Shown here piece by piece: positions 8,414 to 17,340 of a DNA stretch of 64,000 bases (positions within the stretch are counted from its first letter, which is position 1; each line of letters starts with the position of its first letter). The notes beneath the pieces were generated by a model. It saw only the letters and a program-made list of their open reading frames with translations. It searched no databases and was not told the origin of the DNA. The translations under genes and the position numbers were made by a program. This stretch comes from Bosea sp. Tri-49 (GTDB taxonomy: Bacteria > Pseudomonadota > Alphaproteobacteria > Rhizobiales > Beijerinckiaceae): NCBI RefSeq assembly GCF_003952665.1, contig NZ_CP017946.1, forward strand, positions 2,294,001-2,358,000, written 5' to 3'.

Positions 8414-9787
8414 TCAGAGCGCACTCTTGCGCGGCGTGCGCATAGTGACGAGTTCCTCGGCCGCGCTCGGATGCAGCGCGACGGTCCGATCGAAATCGGC
8501 CTTGGTCGCACCCATGGTGACGGCGATCGCGACCGACTGGACGATCTCGCCGGCGTCATGGCCGAGGATGTGGACGCCAACGACCCGGTCGGTCTCGGCA
8601 TCGACGACGAGCTTCATGTAGATGCGCTCGTCGCGGCCCGAGATCGTCGCCTTCATTGCCCGGAAGCCGGTCTCGAAGATGCGCAGCTGACGGCCCGTCG
8701 CCAGCGCCTGCTGCTCGGTGAGACCGACACTGCCGAGCTCCGGCGTGGTAAATACGGCCGACGCGACGAGCGCATGGTCGACCGTCCATGGCTTGCCGCC
8801 GAAGGTCGAGTCGGCGAAGGCGTGGCCCTCGCGGATCGCGACAGGAGTCAGGTTGACGCGGTCGGTGACGTCTCCGACAGCAGCGATCGATTGGACATTG
8901 GAGAGCGAGGCGGCATCGACCAGGACTTGGCCGGTCGGGCCGAGCTTGACACCGGCCGCCTCGAGGCCGAGCCCGGCCGTGTTCGGACGGCGCCCTGTCG
9001 CGACGAGGACGACATCCGCATCGATCGGCGCGCCATGGGCGCAATGAGCGCGGCGCGAGCCGTCCGGCAGCAACTCGATGCGATTGACCGTGCAGCCAAG
9101 ACGCAGCGTGATGCCGGCATGGCCGAGCGCATCGCGCAGGCGCGAGCGCAGATCCTCGTCGAAGCCGCGCAGGACATTGTCGCCGCGATGCAGCAGCGTG
9201 ACCGCGACGCCGAGCCGCGCGAAGACGCTGGCGAATTCGAGGGCGATGTAGCCGCCGCCGACGACGAGCATGCGCTTGGGCAGGCTCGGCAGATGGAAGA
9301 CCTCGTTCGAGGAGATGCCGAGCTCGCCGCCGGGGATCGGCGGCTCGAAGGCCGGATGACCGCCGGTGGCGACAAGGATATGGCGGGCGCTGACCACCTT
9401 GCCGCTCTTCTGGAGCCGGACCGCATGCGGCCCTTCGACGACGGCGCGCTCCTCGCGAATCTCGACCATCGCGGCGTCGAGCCCCTTGCGATAGAGGCCG
9501 GAGAGCCGCGTCACCTCATTGGCGACGGCATCGCGCAGCGTCGGCCAGTCGAATTCCGGCTTGCCGATGTTCCAACCAAAGCCAGCGGCATCCTCGAACT
9601 CGTCGGCGAAGCGGCTGGCATAGACGAAGAGCTTCTTCGGCACGCAACCGCGGATGACGCAGGTGCCGCCGATGCGGTCCTCCTCGGCGATCATCACGCG
9701 GGCACCATGGCCGGCGGCGATGCGGGCGGCGCGCGTACCGCCCGATCCCGCGCCGATGACGAAGAGATCGACGTTGAACTCAGCCAT
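8414..9787 (-). CDS. gor: Glutathione-disulfide reductase
   Basis: An NADPH-dependent flavoenzyme that reduces oxidised glutathione in the cytoplasm. The 457 residues contain the FAD-binding GAGSGGTRAARIAA loop, the redox disulfide GGTCVIRGCVPKKL (Cys-x4-Cys), an NADPH-binding VVGGGYIALEFA loop, and the C-terminal interface ending in HPSAAEEL with the catalytic His. A longer open frame exists upstream, but ATG at 9787 has GGGAGA seven bases upstream and begins right before the FAD fold. The start overlaps the stop of the upstream O-antigen-ligase-like gene by 8 bases, implying translational coupling. Confidence 0.94.
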   Translation of the reverse strand: MAEFNVDLFVIGAGSGGTRAARIAAGHGARVMIAEEDRIGGTCVIRGCVPKKLFVYASRFADEFEDAAGFGWNIGKPEFDWPTLRDAVANEVTRLSGLYRKGLDAAMVEIREERAVVEGPHAVRLQKSGKVVSARHILVATGGHPAFEPPIPGGELGISSNEVFHLPSLPKRMLVVGGGYIALEFASVFARLGVAVTLLHRGDNVLRGFDEDLRSRLRDALGHAGITLRLGCTVNRIELLPDGSRRAHCAHGAPIDADVVLVATGRRPNTAGLGLEAAGVKLGPTGQVLVDAASLSNVQSIAAVGDVTDRVNLTPVAIREGHAFADSTFGGKPWTVDHALVASAVFTTPELGSVGLTEQQALATGRQLRIFETGFRAMKATISGRDERIYMKLVVDAETDRVVGVHILGHDAGEIVQSVAIAVTMGATKADFDRTVALHPSAAEELVTMRTPRKSAL

Positions 9788-11057
9788 GAGCGTCTCCCTG
9801 CCGCGGCGCGGCATCCATAGCGAACCAGAGAGTGGCGGCGCCGAGCCCGGCGATCCACCAGCCTTGCCAGGCCCCGTGTCCGACGGTTGCGATCGAGAAC
9901 GCCGCGGTGAAGATGGCGAGGCGCGGCGCCAGCTCCACGGCTGGCAACTGCCGCAGCCGAGCAAGCAGCAAAAGGCCGGCGAGCGTCAGCAGGCCAGCGC
10001 CGATGACACCGGTCTCCGCCCAGGCCTGCAGGGGCATGTCGTGCGGATGGCCCACCCCCAGCAACACCCTATGCTCAGCCGAAACCTCCGCCGCCACCTT
10101 GTGTTCATGCATGGTCGCCGAAGTGCCGAAGCCGGCGCCGGCGATCGGCCGGGCTCGCGCCACCTCGCCGAAACTGTCCCAGATGTCGATACGCGCCTGG
10201 GCGCTCATGACATCAAGCCGATTGAGCACGAAGGACGGCACCAGCTTTTCGGCGATTGGACCGAGCCACGGGGCGATCGCCATGGTCAGGACGAAGGCGA
10301 GCGCGGTCGCCGCGAGCGCGACACGCGGCACGATGGCGGCGAAGGCCCAGCAGAGGATCAACACGAGCGCGCCGAGCTTGGCGGCCTCGCTTTCCGAGCG
10401 GAAGACAAAGACGACGACGGCAGCCGCCAGCAAGGCGGCCAGGACGCGGTCGAGCCACCCCGCCGACCGCGACCAGAGCGCGTGGGCAGTCGGTACGGCG
10501 AGCAAGAGGAGGACGATCGCCGGGCGGTTGAAGACGAAACTCATCATCTTGCCGGTGCCGAGCGCGGCGCGCTGGGACAGACCGGAGGCGAGTTCGATCA
10601 TTACGAGTACAGCGGCGGCGATGATGGCCAAGGCAAGCGCGCGCAAAAGGGGCAGCGTCGGCCGCCATTGCCCGGACGCCGCGATCGCTAGCGCGAACCC
10701 AATCGGCAGGACCAGTTCTCCCCAGGCCTGCAGGGACCCAGAAAGCTTGTGGCTCCAGCCGATCGAGATCAAGGCCCAGGCGAGGAAGGCGGCGATTGCA
10801 AGCGCCACCTGCGCTGTGAGCAGCCGACGCAGGCGCGCGATGCTCGCACCCGCCGGCTCCGACAACAGCGCCGCACCAAGGAAAGCCGCGGCGGCGAGGC
10901 CGAGCATCAGCGGCGCGGAGCGGTTCGCCAGCCACATCGCAAGCGGCATCAGCACGAGGCAGACCCCGCCGGCGACGCGAAGGCCTCGGCTTGCCGCCGG
11001 CTCGCCTGCACGCGACGGTGACGCATCCGAATGGGCTGACGGAGAGGTCTGACTCAT
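9780..11057 (-). CDS. O-antigen ligase-like (Wzy_C/RfaL superfamily) membrane protein
   Basis: A 425-residue polytopic membrane protein with about 10-12 hydrophobic segments. The large periplasmic loop in the second half carries ARIDIWDSFGEVARARPIAG and HPHDMPLQAWAETGVIGAG, matching the Wzy_C pattern (G.G..., HNx.LQ..xExG). Members polymerise or ligate undecaprenyl-linked glycans such as O-antigen or exopolysaccharide. No glycosyltransferases are nearby, so the acceptor is unknown. It is upstream of and coupled to gor, an unusual pairing for which the sequence gives no functional reason. Confidence 0.82.
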   Translation of the reverse strand: MSQTSPSAHSDASPSRAGEPAASRGLRVAGGVCLVLMPLAMWLANRSAPLMLGLAAAAFLGAALLSEPAGASIARLRRLLTAQVALAIAAFLAWALISIGWSHKLSGSLQAWGELVLPIGFALAIAASGQWRPTLPLLRALALAIIAAAVLVMIELASGLSQRAALGTGKMMSFVFNRPAIVLLLLAVPTAHALWSRSAGWLDRVLAALLAAAVVVFVFRSESEAAKLGALVLILCWAFAAIVPRVALAATALAFVLTMAIAPWLGPIAEKLVPSFVLNRLDVMSAQARIDIWDSFGEVARARPIAGAGFGTSATMHEHKVAAEVSAEHRVLLGVGHPHDMPLQAWAETGVIGAGLLTLAGLLLLARLRQLPAVELAPRLAIFTAAFSIATVGHGAWQGWWIAGLGAATLWFAMDAAPRQGDAHG

Positions 11058-11091
11058 GTGCTGGGGCTTACGCGATGGGGCATGCCGCGCC

Positions 11092-11131
11092 TAGAGCATG
11101 TTCCGCAGATGTGAGCACCGCTTTTGCGGGG
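11092..11131. repeat. Short dispersed repeat, GAGCATGTTCCG...CGCTTTTGCGG type
   Basis: The segment CTAGAGCATGTTCCGCAGAT followed by GTGAGCACCGCTTTTGCGG resembles a small non-coding repeat common in Hyphomicrobiales intergenic DNA. A second, diverged member lies at 16568-16607 in this window. It accounts for part of the 295-base gap upstream of tctC; the rest of that gap presumably holds the tctC promoter and shows nothing else I can name. Confidence 0.5.
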
Positions 11132-11352
11132 AGGCTGGAGCCGGCCGAACGGAATGCGCGGTAGAGGCTTACGACCTTTGGCGACGCCGGCCGCGGTTAC
11201 TTGTCGAATTTTCGTGCGCTCGCAGGCCTCTCAGGCGAAACATCTTGACTTGTGATTATGCAATCAGGCGCAATTGATCCGCGGTCCGATGCGGTGCCAC
11301 AGGCGAGCGTCAACAATCGGTGCGCCCGCAGCGTGCCATCAGGGAGGTAACT

Positions 11353-12315
11353 ATGCTGACGTCCTTCATCAAGCGCGGGGCCGTAGCCGCCGTCGCGCTC
11401 GCAGGCCTCACCACGGCCGCCTTCGCCCAGATGGAACTGAAGATCATGGCTCCGGCAGCCCCGGGCGGCGGCTGGGACGGCACGGCGCGCTCGATGCAGC
11501 AGGCGCTGACGGCCGCCGGCATCGCCAAGAGCGTCCAGGTCACCAACGTCACCGGCGCCGGCGGCACCATCGGCCTCGCCCAGCTGATCGGCGCCAAGGG
11601 CGACGGCCACCAGCTGATGGTCAACGGCTTCGTGATGGTCGGCGCGATCCTGCTCAACAAATCGCCGGTGAACCTGACGCAGACCACACCGATCGCACGG
11701 CTCACGGCCGAGGCGCTGGTCATCGTCGTGCCGACGGATTCGCCGGTCAAGAACGCCAAGGACCTTGCCGACCGCGTCAAGGCCGATCCGGCCAAGGTGA
11801 CCTGGGCCGGCGGCTCGGCCGGCGGCGCCGACCACATCCTCGCCGCCCTCTTCGCGGAAGCCGCCGGCGGCGACGCGAAGAAGATCAACTACATCCCGTT
11901 CTCGGGCGGCGGCGAAGCGCTTGCCGCCATGCTGGGCGGCCGCGTGACCGCTGGCATCTCGGGCTATGGCGAGTTCGAAGGCCAGATCAAGGCCGGCAAG
12001 CTGCGCGTGATCGGCGTCAGCGCCAGCAAGCGCCTGGAGAACGCTCCGGATGCCCCGACCCTGAAGGAAGGTGGCGTCAACCTCGAGCTCCTGAACTGGC
12101 GCTCGGTCGTTGCTCCCCCCGGCCTCAGCGACGCGCAGAAGAAGGATCTCTCCGGCGCGGTCGAAAAGCTGGTCAAGTCGAAGGAATGGACCGAGATCCT
12201 CAAGGCCCGCGGCTGGGATGACGCCTATCTCGGCGCAGCCGAGTTCGACAGCTTCCTGAAGACCGAGACAGTCCGCGTCGAGAAGGTGATGAAGGATGTC
12301 GGCCTGGTGAAGTGA
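11353..12315 (+). CDS. tctC: Tripartite tricarboxylate transporter substrate-binding protein
   Basis: A periplasmic binding protein of the TTT (TctCBA) secondary uptake family. 320 residues; the start at 11353 follows AGGGAGGTAAC, and a signal peptide runs to about residue 26 (AAFAQ). The mature N-terminus [17 protein letters not shown] matches the ligand-loop signature of the BugT/TctC family. The ligand is probably a di- or tricarboxylate, but the family binds many carboxylates. It is the first gene of a three-gene operon; a hairpin with a T-run follows it before tctB. Confidence 0.92.
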   Translation: MLTSFIKRGAVAAVALAGLTTAAFAQMELKIMAPAAPGGGWDGTARSMQQALTAAGIAKSVQVTNVTGAGGTIGLAQLIGAKGDGHQLMVNGFVMVGAILLNKSPVNLTQTTPIARLTAEALVIVVPTDSPVKNAKDLADRVKADPAKVTWAGGSAGGADHILAALFAEAAGGDAKKINYIPFSGGGEALAAMLGGRVTAGISGYGEFEGQIKAGKLRVIGVSASKRLENAPDAPTLKEGGVNLELLNWRSVVAPPGLSDAQKKDLSGAVEKLVKSKEWTEILKARGWDDAYLGAAEFDSFLKTETVRVEKVMKDVGLVK

Positions 12316-12334
12316 GGCCCTGAGACGTCGACGA

Positions 12335-12367
12335 GGGCGGGCTGCCGCAAGGCCGTCCGCCCTTTTT
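12335..12367 (+). terminator. Intra-operon hairpin with T-run between tctC and tctB
   Basis: GGGCGG at 12335-12340 pairs with CCGCCC at 12357-12362. Inner pairs continue to a GCC-gcaa-GGC tip, and five T residues follow. It sits after the tctC stop and before the small permease gene. I infer a leaky terminator or mRNA 3'-end stabiliser that lets the binding protein be made in excess over the membrane subunits. Confidence 0.7.
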
Positions 12368-12397
12368 CACCTTTGCTCCAGCCAGACGGCCGCGCCC

Positions 12398-12862
12398 ATG
12401 TCCCGCTCCTTCGACCGCCCCGCCCTCGTCGTCGGGCTCCTTCTCCTGGCGGCAGCGGCGATCGTCGCCTTCGACGCCTCGCGCCAGACGATCACCTCGA
12501 ACTATGGGGTCGGGCCAACGGCGATGCCCTATGTCGTCTGCATCGGCCTCACCGTACTCGGGCTGGCGCACTTCATCGTTGCCTTCAAGGACGGGTTGCC
12601 GAAGCCGGAAGAGGCCGACCGCAAAGCTCTGCTCTGGATCATCGGCGGCTTGGTCGGGCTCGTCGCCTGCATCGCGCTCGGCGGCGGCTTCATCATCGCC
12701 ACCGCGATCATCTTCGCCTGCACGGCGCGCGGCTTCGGACGCGATGCGCTTGTTGTCGACATCGTCATCGGGGCGGTGCTCGGCACCATCATCTATGTGG
12801 TCTTCCTCAAGCTCCTGACCCTGTCATTGCCGGCCGGGCCGCTCGAAGCGCTGCTGAGCTGA
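12398..12862 (+). CDS. tctB: Tripartite tricarboxylate transporter small permease
   Basis: A 154-residue membrane protein with four predicted hydrophobic helices (about residues 9-25, 38-58, 77-95 and 105-140), the usual size and topology of TctB. It partners the large TctA subunit in Na+- or proton-coupled uptake. The start is ATG at 12398 with only a weak purine stretch upstream, which may contribute to low expression. tctA follows 12 bases later. Confidence 0.88.
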   Translation: MSRSFDRPALVVGLLLLAAAAIVAFDASRQTITSNYGVGPTAMPYVVCIGLTVLGLAHFIVAFKDGLPKPEEADRKALLWIIGGLVGLVACIALGGGFIIATAIIFACTARGFGRDALVVDIVIGAVLGTIIYVVFLKLLTLSLPAGPLEALLS

Positions 12863-12874
12863 AGGAGCACACAC

Positions 12875-14374
12875 ATGGAAACCCTGCTCTCGCTCGCCAA
12901 CGGCTTCTCCGTCGCCCTCGAGCCCTCCAAGCTGCTGTTCTGCCTGATCGGCGTCTTCCTCGGCACCGCCGTCGGCGTGCTGCCCGGCATCGGCCCGGCG
13001 CTCACCGTGGCACTGCTGCTGCCGGTCACCTTCAAGCTCGATCCGGCCGGCTCGCTGATCATGTTCGCCGGCATCTACTATGGCGGCATGTATGGCGGCT
13101 CGACCACCGCGATTCTGCTCAACGCTCCCGGCGAGAGTGCCTCGCTCGCGACCGCGCTCGAAGGCTCGAAGATGGCCAAGGCCGGCCGCGGCGGCCCGGC
13201 CCTGGCGACGGCGGCGATCGGTTCGTTCGTCGCCGGCCTGATCGCCACGATCGGCCTCGCCTTCCTGGCGCCCTGGCTGGTCGAGCTCGCGGTCAAGTTC
13301 GGACCCTGGGACTATTTCGCCCTGATGATCGTCGCCTTCGTCACGGTGTCCGCGACCTTCGGCGATTCCCCCCTGCGCGGCCTGACCAGCCTGTTCCTCG
13401 GCATGCTGCTCGGGCTCATCGGCATCGACAAGCTGACCGGCCAGGCGCGTCTGACCTTCGGCGTGCCGGAACTGCTCAACGGCGTCGAGGTGACGACGCT
13501 GGCAGTCGGCCTGTTCGCCGTGGGCGAAGCGCTCTACGTCGCCTCGAAGCGCTGGCGCGAGCCGGAAGAGATCATCCCGATCAAGGGCTCGCTCTGGATG
13601 AGCAAGCAGGACTGGAAGCGCTCCTGGGCACCCTGGCTGCGCGGCACCGCCTTCGGCTTCCCGATCGGCGCGCTGCCAGCAGGCGGCGCCGAGGTTCCGA
13701 CCTTCCTCAGCTATTCGACCGAGAAGAAGCTCTGCAAATATCCGGAGGAATTCGGCAAGGGCGCGATCGAGGGCGTCGCCGGACCGGAGGCGGCCAACAA
13801 CGCCTCCGCCGCCGGCACGCTGGTGCCGCTGCTGACGCTCGGCCTGCCAACCTCCGCAACGGCTGCGATCATGCTCGCCGGCTTCCAGCAATACGGCCTC
13901 AACCCCGGCCCGCTGCTCTTCGCCGAGAAGCCCGACCTGGTCTGGGGCCTGATCGCCTCGCTCTTCGTCGCCAACGTCATGCTGGTGATCCTGAACCTGC
14001 CGCTGATCGGGCTCTGGGTCCGGCTGCTGGCGATCCCGCAGCCCTGGCTCTATGCCGGCATCCTGGTCTTCGCGACCATGGGCACGCTCGCGGTCAACCC
14101 CTCGCCGGTCGAGCTCGGCATGCTCTTCGGCTTCGGCTATCTCGGCTATCTGATGCGGCGCTACGATTATCCGGTCGCGCCGATGGTGGTCGGACTGATC
14201 CTCGGGCCGATGGCGGAGGCGCAATTGCGCCGCGCGCTGCAGATCAGTCTCGGCGATCCGATGATCCTGCTCGAGAACCCGATCTCGGCAACGCTGCTCG
14301 GCATCGCCTTCATCGCACTGGTCGCACCCTTCGTGATGAGCGGGCTGAACAAGTTCAAGGCGGCGGAAGACTAG
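12875..14374 (+). CDS. tctA: Tripartite tricarboxylate transporter large permease
   Basis: A 499-residue integral membrane protein with about 12 helices. It has the family's repeated glycine/proline-rich signatures: [37 protein letters not shown] with the SLATA segment, and the second-half counterpart [21 protein letters not shown]. It forms the transport path of the TctCBA system. A good ribosome site (AAGGAG) precedes ATG at 12875, and the gene closes the operon. Confidence 0.94.
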   Translation: METLLSLANGFSVALEPSKLLFCLIGVFLGTAVGVLPGIGPALTVALLLPVTFKLDPAGSLIMFAGIYYGGMYGGSTTAILLNAPGESASLATALEGSKMAKAGRGGPALATAAIGSFVAGLIATIGLAFLAPWLVELAVKFGPWDYFALMIVAFVTVSATFGDSPLRGLTSLFLGMLLGLIGIDKLTGQARLTFGVPELLNGVEVTTLAVGLFAVGEALYVASKRWREPEEIIPIKGSLWMSKQDWKRSWAPWLRGTAFGFPIGALPAGGAEVPTFLSYSTEKKLCKYPEEFGKGAIEGVAGPEAANNASAAGTLVPLLTLGLPTSATAAIMLAGFQQYGLNPGPLLFAEKPDLVWGLIASLFVANVMLVILNLPLIGLWVRLLAIPQPWLYAGILVFATMGTLAVNPSPVELGMLFGFGYLGYLMRRYDYPVAPMVVGLILGPMAEAQLRRALQISLGDPMILLENPISATLLGIAFIALVAPFVMSGLNKFKAAED

Positions 14375-14391
14375 ATTGACCGCGCGACGCA

Positions 14392-14416
14392 CAACCGGGG
14401 CAGCACGCCCCGGTTG
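14392..14416. terminator. Hairpin after tctA
   Basis: CAACCGGGGC at 14392-14401 and its exact complement at 14407-14416 enclose a 5-base loop. It lies just after the tctA stop. No T-run follows, so it may terminate weakly or simply protect the operon's 3' end. Confidence 0.55.
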
Positions 14417-14488
14417 CGCTTGAACAAATATGGCGTGACTGTGTTCTCCTCTTCACCGGCCCTGCGGCCCGTCGAGCGAGGAAGAACC

Positions 14489-15913
14489 ATGAGCGACACG
14501 ACGCTACCCCCGTCCGCCGTACAAACCGAAGGCGCCGAACCCAGCCTCCATCGCGTGATGGGGCCATGGCTGCTGCTGCTCTTCATCGTCGGCGACATTC
14601 TCGGCACCGGCATCTACGCGCTCACCGGCCAGGTGGCGAAACAGGTCGGCGGCGTCGTCTGGCTGCCCTTCCTGGTCGCCTTCGTCGTCGCGATGATCAC
14701 GGCGTTCAGCTATCTCGAACTGGTGACGAAGTATCCGCGCGCCGCTGGCGCCGCGCTCTATACGCACAAGGCCTTCGGCATCCACTTCATCACCTTCATC
14801 GTCGCCTTCGCCGTGATGTGCTCGGGCATCACATCGGCCTCGACCGCCTCGCGTGCTTTCGCCGCCAACATGTCGCACGCTTTCGGGCTGAACCTCGCTG
14901 GCGGAATCGGCATCACCATCGTTGGCCTCGCCTTCATGGCGCTGGTCGCCGCGATCAATTTCCGCGGTGTCGGCGAGAGCGTGAAGGCCAATGTCGTCCT
15001 CACCTGCGTCGAGCTGACCGGCCTACTGATTGTGATCTTCGTCGGCCTGTGGGCGATCGCCGCCGGCCAGGGCGACGTCTCGCGCATCACGCAGTTCAAG
15101 CCGGCGGGCGATGGCGGCCTGTTCTGGCCTGTGATCGCGGCGACGACCCTCGCCTTCTTCGCCATGGTCGGCTTTGAGGACTCGGTCAACATGGCCGAGG
15201 AAACCAAGGACCCGACACGAACCTTCCCGAAGATCCTGCTCGCCGGCCTTGTCATCACCGGCACGATCTACGTGCTGGTGTCGATCTCAGCCATCACACT
15301 GGTCTCGCCCGAACAGCTCGGCGAAGGCGAGACGCCGCTGCTCAAGGTGGTCGCGGCCGGTGCGCCCAACTTCCCGATCTGGATCTTCGGCTTCATCACC
15401 ATGTTCGCGGTCGCCAACAGCGCCCTGATCAACATGCTGATGGCGAGCCGGCTGGTCTACGGCATGAGCCGCGAGCACGTGCTGCCGCCGGCGCTCGGCA
15501 AGGTCCATCCGACGCGCCGCAGCCCTTACGTCGCGATCGGCTTCACCACGCTGCTCGCCTTCGCGCTGATCACCTTCGTCGGTGAGGTGCCGGCGCTGGG
15601 CGGCACGACCGCGCTGCTGCTGCTCTGCGTCTTCACGGTCGTCAACATCGCCGTGCTGATGCTGCGCAAGGACACGGTCGAGCACGAGCACTTCCGCACG
15701 CCGACGATCCTGCCGATCGCCGGGGCGATCTCCTGCGCCTTTTTTGCCGGTCCCTGGACCGGGCGCGACCCGGTCCAGTACAAGATCGCCGGCATCCTGA
15801 TCGGCATCGGCATCGTGCTCTGGTTCGTCACCGTGATGGTCAACCGCGCCGCTGGCGTGCGGCCGAGCGACCCGACGGTGGAAGACCTCGGCAGAGGCGG
15901 GCCGGTGAACTGA
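14489..15913 (+). CDS. APC-family amino acid permease
   Basis: A 474-residue transporter with about 12 hydrophobic helices. Helix 1 shows the APC unwound glycine motif (GDILGTGIYALTG), and the later segment GFEDSVNMAEETKDPTRTFPK matches the conserved loop of the APC superfamily (FxGFDxxxxxAEExKNPxRxxP). The likely role is proton- or Na+-driven uptake or exchange of an amino acid or amine; the sequence does not show which. ATG at 14489 follows GAGGAAG, which favours it over an open frame starting 75 bases earlier. A strong terminator follows. Confidence 0.88.
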   Translation: MSDTTLPPSAVQTEGAEPSLHRVMGPWLLLLFIVGDILGTGIYALTGQVAKQVGGVVWLPFLVAFVVAMITAFSYLELVTKYPRAAGAALYTHKAFGIHFITFIVAFAVMCSGITSASTASRAFAANMSHAFGLNLAGGIGITIVGLAFMALVAAINFRGVGESVKANVVLTCVELTGLLIVIFVGLWAIAAGQGDVSRITQFKPAGDGGLFWPVIAATTLAFFAMVGFEDSVNMAEETKDPTRTFPKILLAGLVITGTIYVLVSISAITLVSPEQLGEGETPLLKVVAAGAPNFPIWIFGFITMFAVANSALINMLMASRLVYGMSREHVLPPALGKVHPTRRSPYVAIGFTTLLAFALITFVGEVPALGGTTALLLLCVFTVVNIAVLMLRKDTVEHEHFRTPTILPIAGAISCAFFAGPWTGRDPVQYKIAGILIGIGIVLWFVTVMVNRAAGVRPSDPTVEDLGRGGPVN

Positions 15914-15921
15914 ACGCCAAG

Positions 15922-15954
15922 AAAAAGGCCGCCGGTTTCGCCGGCGGCCTTTTT
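15922..15954. terminator. Bidirectional intrinsic terminator
   Basis: The arms AAAAAGGCCGCCGG (15922-15935) and CCGGCGGCCTTTTT (15941-15954) are perfect complements around a 5-base loop, with A-run and T-run ends. It serves both the permease gene (plus) and the convergent DUF2059 gene (minus). Confidence 0.92.
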
Positions 15955-15980
15955 TTGCTATCGAGAGCCAGGCTTTCAGC

Positions 15981-16475
15981 TCAGAGCTGATGGCCGCGCT
16001 TGCGCATCTCGGCCTGGAAGAGGTCGAAAAGCCGGTTGCTGGTCGCGGTGCTCCAGGGCTGCAGCAACGCGAATATCTCATCGATCACCTGCGGACGATA
16101 GGAATTGTAGCGCTGGCCGACGGGCGAGTTGAAGAAAGCCGCGACGTCCTTGAGGTCGGCCTCGGTCATCTTGCTGGCAAAAATCCGGGCCGAGCCGTCG
16201 ACGATCTCGTCGCGCCGGAGATCGGCCTCGGCCTTGAGCGCGGTCAGGACCTCGTCCATGTCCTTCTTCAGCTCGGGCCGGGTCGAGCCGATGTTCTGCC
16301 GGACACCGGCGGTGAATTCGGCGTAGATCGACTCGAAGGACTGCGACAGGCCGGAAGAGATCACGACCTCGCGGGCAGCCTTGAGATGCTCCGGCGTCGG
16401 CGCCTGCTGCGCGTGTGCGGGCACCATGAACAACGCCAGCGAAAAAAGCGCGCCTGCCAGGCTGTGACGGATCAT
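15981..16475 (-). CDS. Exported DUF2059 domain protein
   Basis: A 164-residue secreted protein. ATG at 16475 follows AAGGGG; residues 1-23 are a signal peptide ending PAHAQ. The mature part has the DUF2059 layout: an N-terminal helix (HLKAAREVVISSGLSQSFESI) and a C-terminal half around KMTEADLKDVAAFFNSPVGQ. The family is widespread in proteobacterial envelopes with no assigned biochemistry. A longer open frame upstream is ignored because it lacks a ribosome site and would bury the signal peptide. Confidence 0.85.
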   Translation of the reverse strand: MIRHSLAGALFSLALFMVPAHAQQAPTPEHLKAAREVVISSGLSQSFESIYAEFTAGVRQNIGSTRPELKKDMDEVLTALKAEADLRRDEIVDGSARIFASKMTEADLKDVAAFFNSPVGQRYNSYRPQVIDEIFALLQPWSTATSNRLFDLFQAEMRKRGHQL

Positions 16476-16567
16476 GCGGTTACCCCTTCGTCGATCGTCC
16501 GGAATGCGGCGATTCCATTGTTTTGGCGCGGCAACGTCCCTGACCAAGAGCAGCCGCCGGCCGCTCT

Positions 16568-16613
16568 TAGAACATGTCCAGCCAAAGTGGAAACCACTTT
16601 TGCGGCCGGATCA
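16568..16613. repeat. Short dispersed repeat, diverged copy
   Basis: TTAGAACATGTCCAGCCAAA followed by GTGGAAACCACTTTTGCGG aligns with the copy at 11092-11131 over its whole length. It is located between rpiA and the DUF2059 gene. Confidence 0.45.
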
Positions 16614-16629
16614 GGTCGTCAAGCTAGTC

Positions 16630-17340
16630 TCAACGGCGCTCGGCGGCAGGATCGCCGAGGACGCGGACGCCGTCGGCTCCGGCGAGGAAGGCCGCCGTCG
16701 CCAGGCCGAGAAACAAGCCGTGCTCGACCACCCCGGGAACCTGGTTGAGTGCCAGCCCCAGCACCTCGGGCAATTCGATCCGGCCAAGATGCGCGTCGAG
16801 GATGTAGTGGCCGCCATCGGTCAGCAGCGTCGAACCATCGGGACGCTTTCGCAGAATGAGCTCGCCATGCGCGCCGGCCGAAGCGATCGCAGCAGCAACC
16901 GCCCGGCGCGTCGCCTCGAGCCCGAAGGGCACGACCTCGATCGGCAGCGGGAAGCGGCCGAGCGTCTCGACCTGTTTGCCGGTGTCGGCGATCACGATCA
17001 TGCGCTTCGAAGCGGCGGCAACGATCTTCTCGCGCAGATGCGCGGCGCCGCCGCCCTTGATCAGCCGCAAGGCGCTGTCGAGTTCGTCGGCGCCGTCGAT
17101 GGTGAGGTCGAGCTCTGGCGTCTCGTCGAGGGTCGACATCGGGATACCGAGACCGAGCGCCTGCGCCTGCGTTGCCTCCGAGGTCGCGACACAAAGCACC
17201 TCCAGGCCGGCAGCGACCTTCGCCCCGAGCCCGTCGACGAAGAGCTTCGCGGTCGAGCCGGTGCCGAGGCCGAGACGCATGCCCGGCCGCACCAGCTCCA
17301 GCGCCGCCAGCGCGGCGGCCTTCTTCAGTTCCTCGCTCAC
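16630..17340 (-). CDS. rpiA: Ribose-5-phosphate isomerase A
   Basis: Interconverts ribose 5-phosphate and ribulose 5-phosphate in the pentose phosphate pathway. The 236 residues carry the RpiA phosphate loop [15 protein letters not shown], the active-site segment [20 protein letters not shown] with catalytic Asp residues, and the family Lys segment ([21 protein letters not shown]). The start is GTG at 17340, overlapping the TGA of the upstream aldehyde dehydrogenase gene in a GTGA junction, so translation is probably coupled. Confidence 0.95.
   Translation of the reverse strand: MSEELKKAAALAALELVRPGMRLGLGTGSTAKLFVDGLGAKVAAGLEVLCVATSEATQAQALGLGIPMSTLDETPELDLTIDGADELDSALRLIKGGGAAHLREKIVAAASKRMIVIADTGKQVETLGRFPLPIEVVPFGLEATRRAVAAAIASAGAHGELILRKRPDGSTLLTDGGHYILDAHLGRIELPEVLGLALNQVPGVVEHGLFLGLATAAFLAGADGVRVLGDPAAERR

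Noticed and set aside
12373..14379. 668-codon frame running through the tctB-tctA region in another frame
   Set aside because: Arg/Gly/Ala-rich low-information translation; tctB and tctA carry the family motifs.
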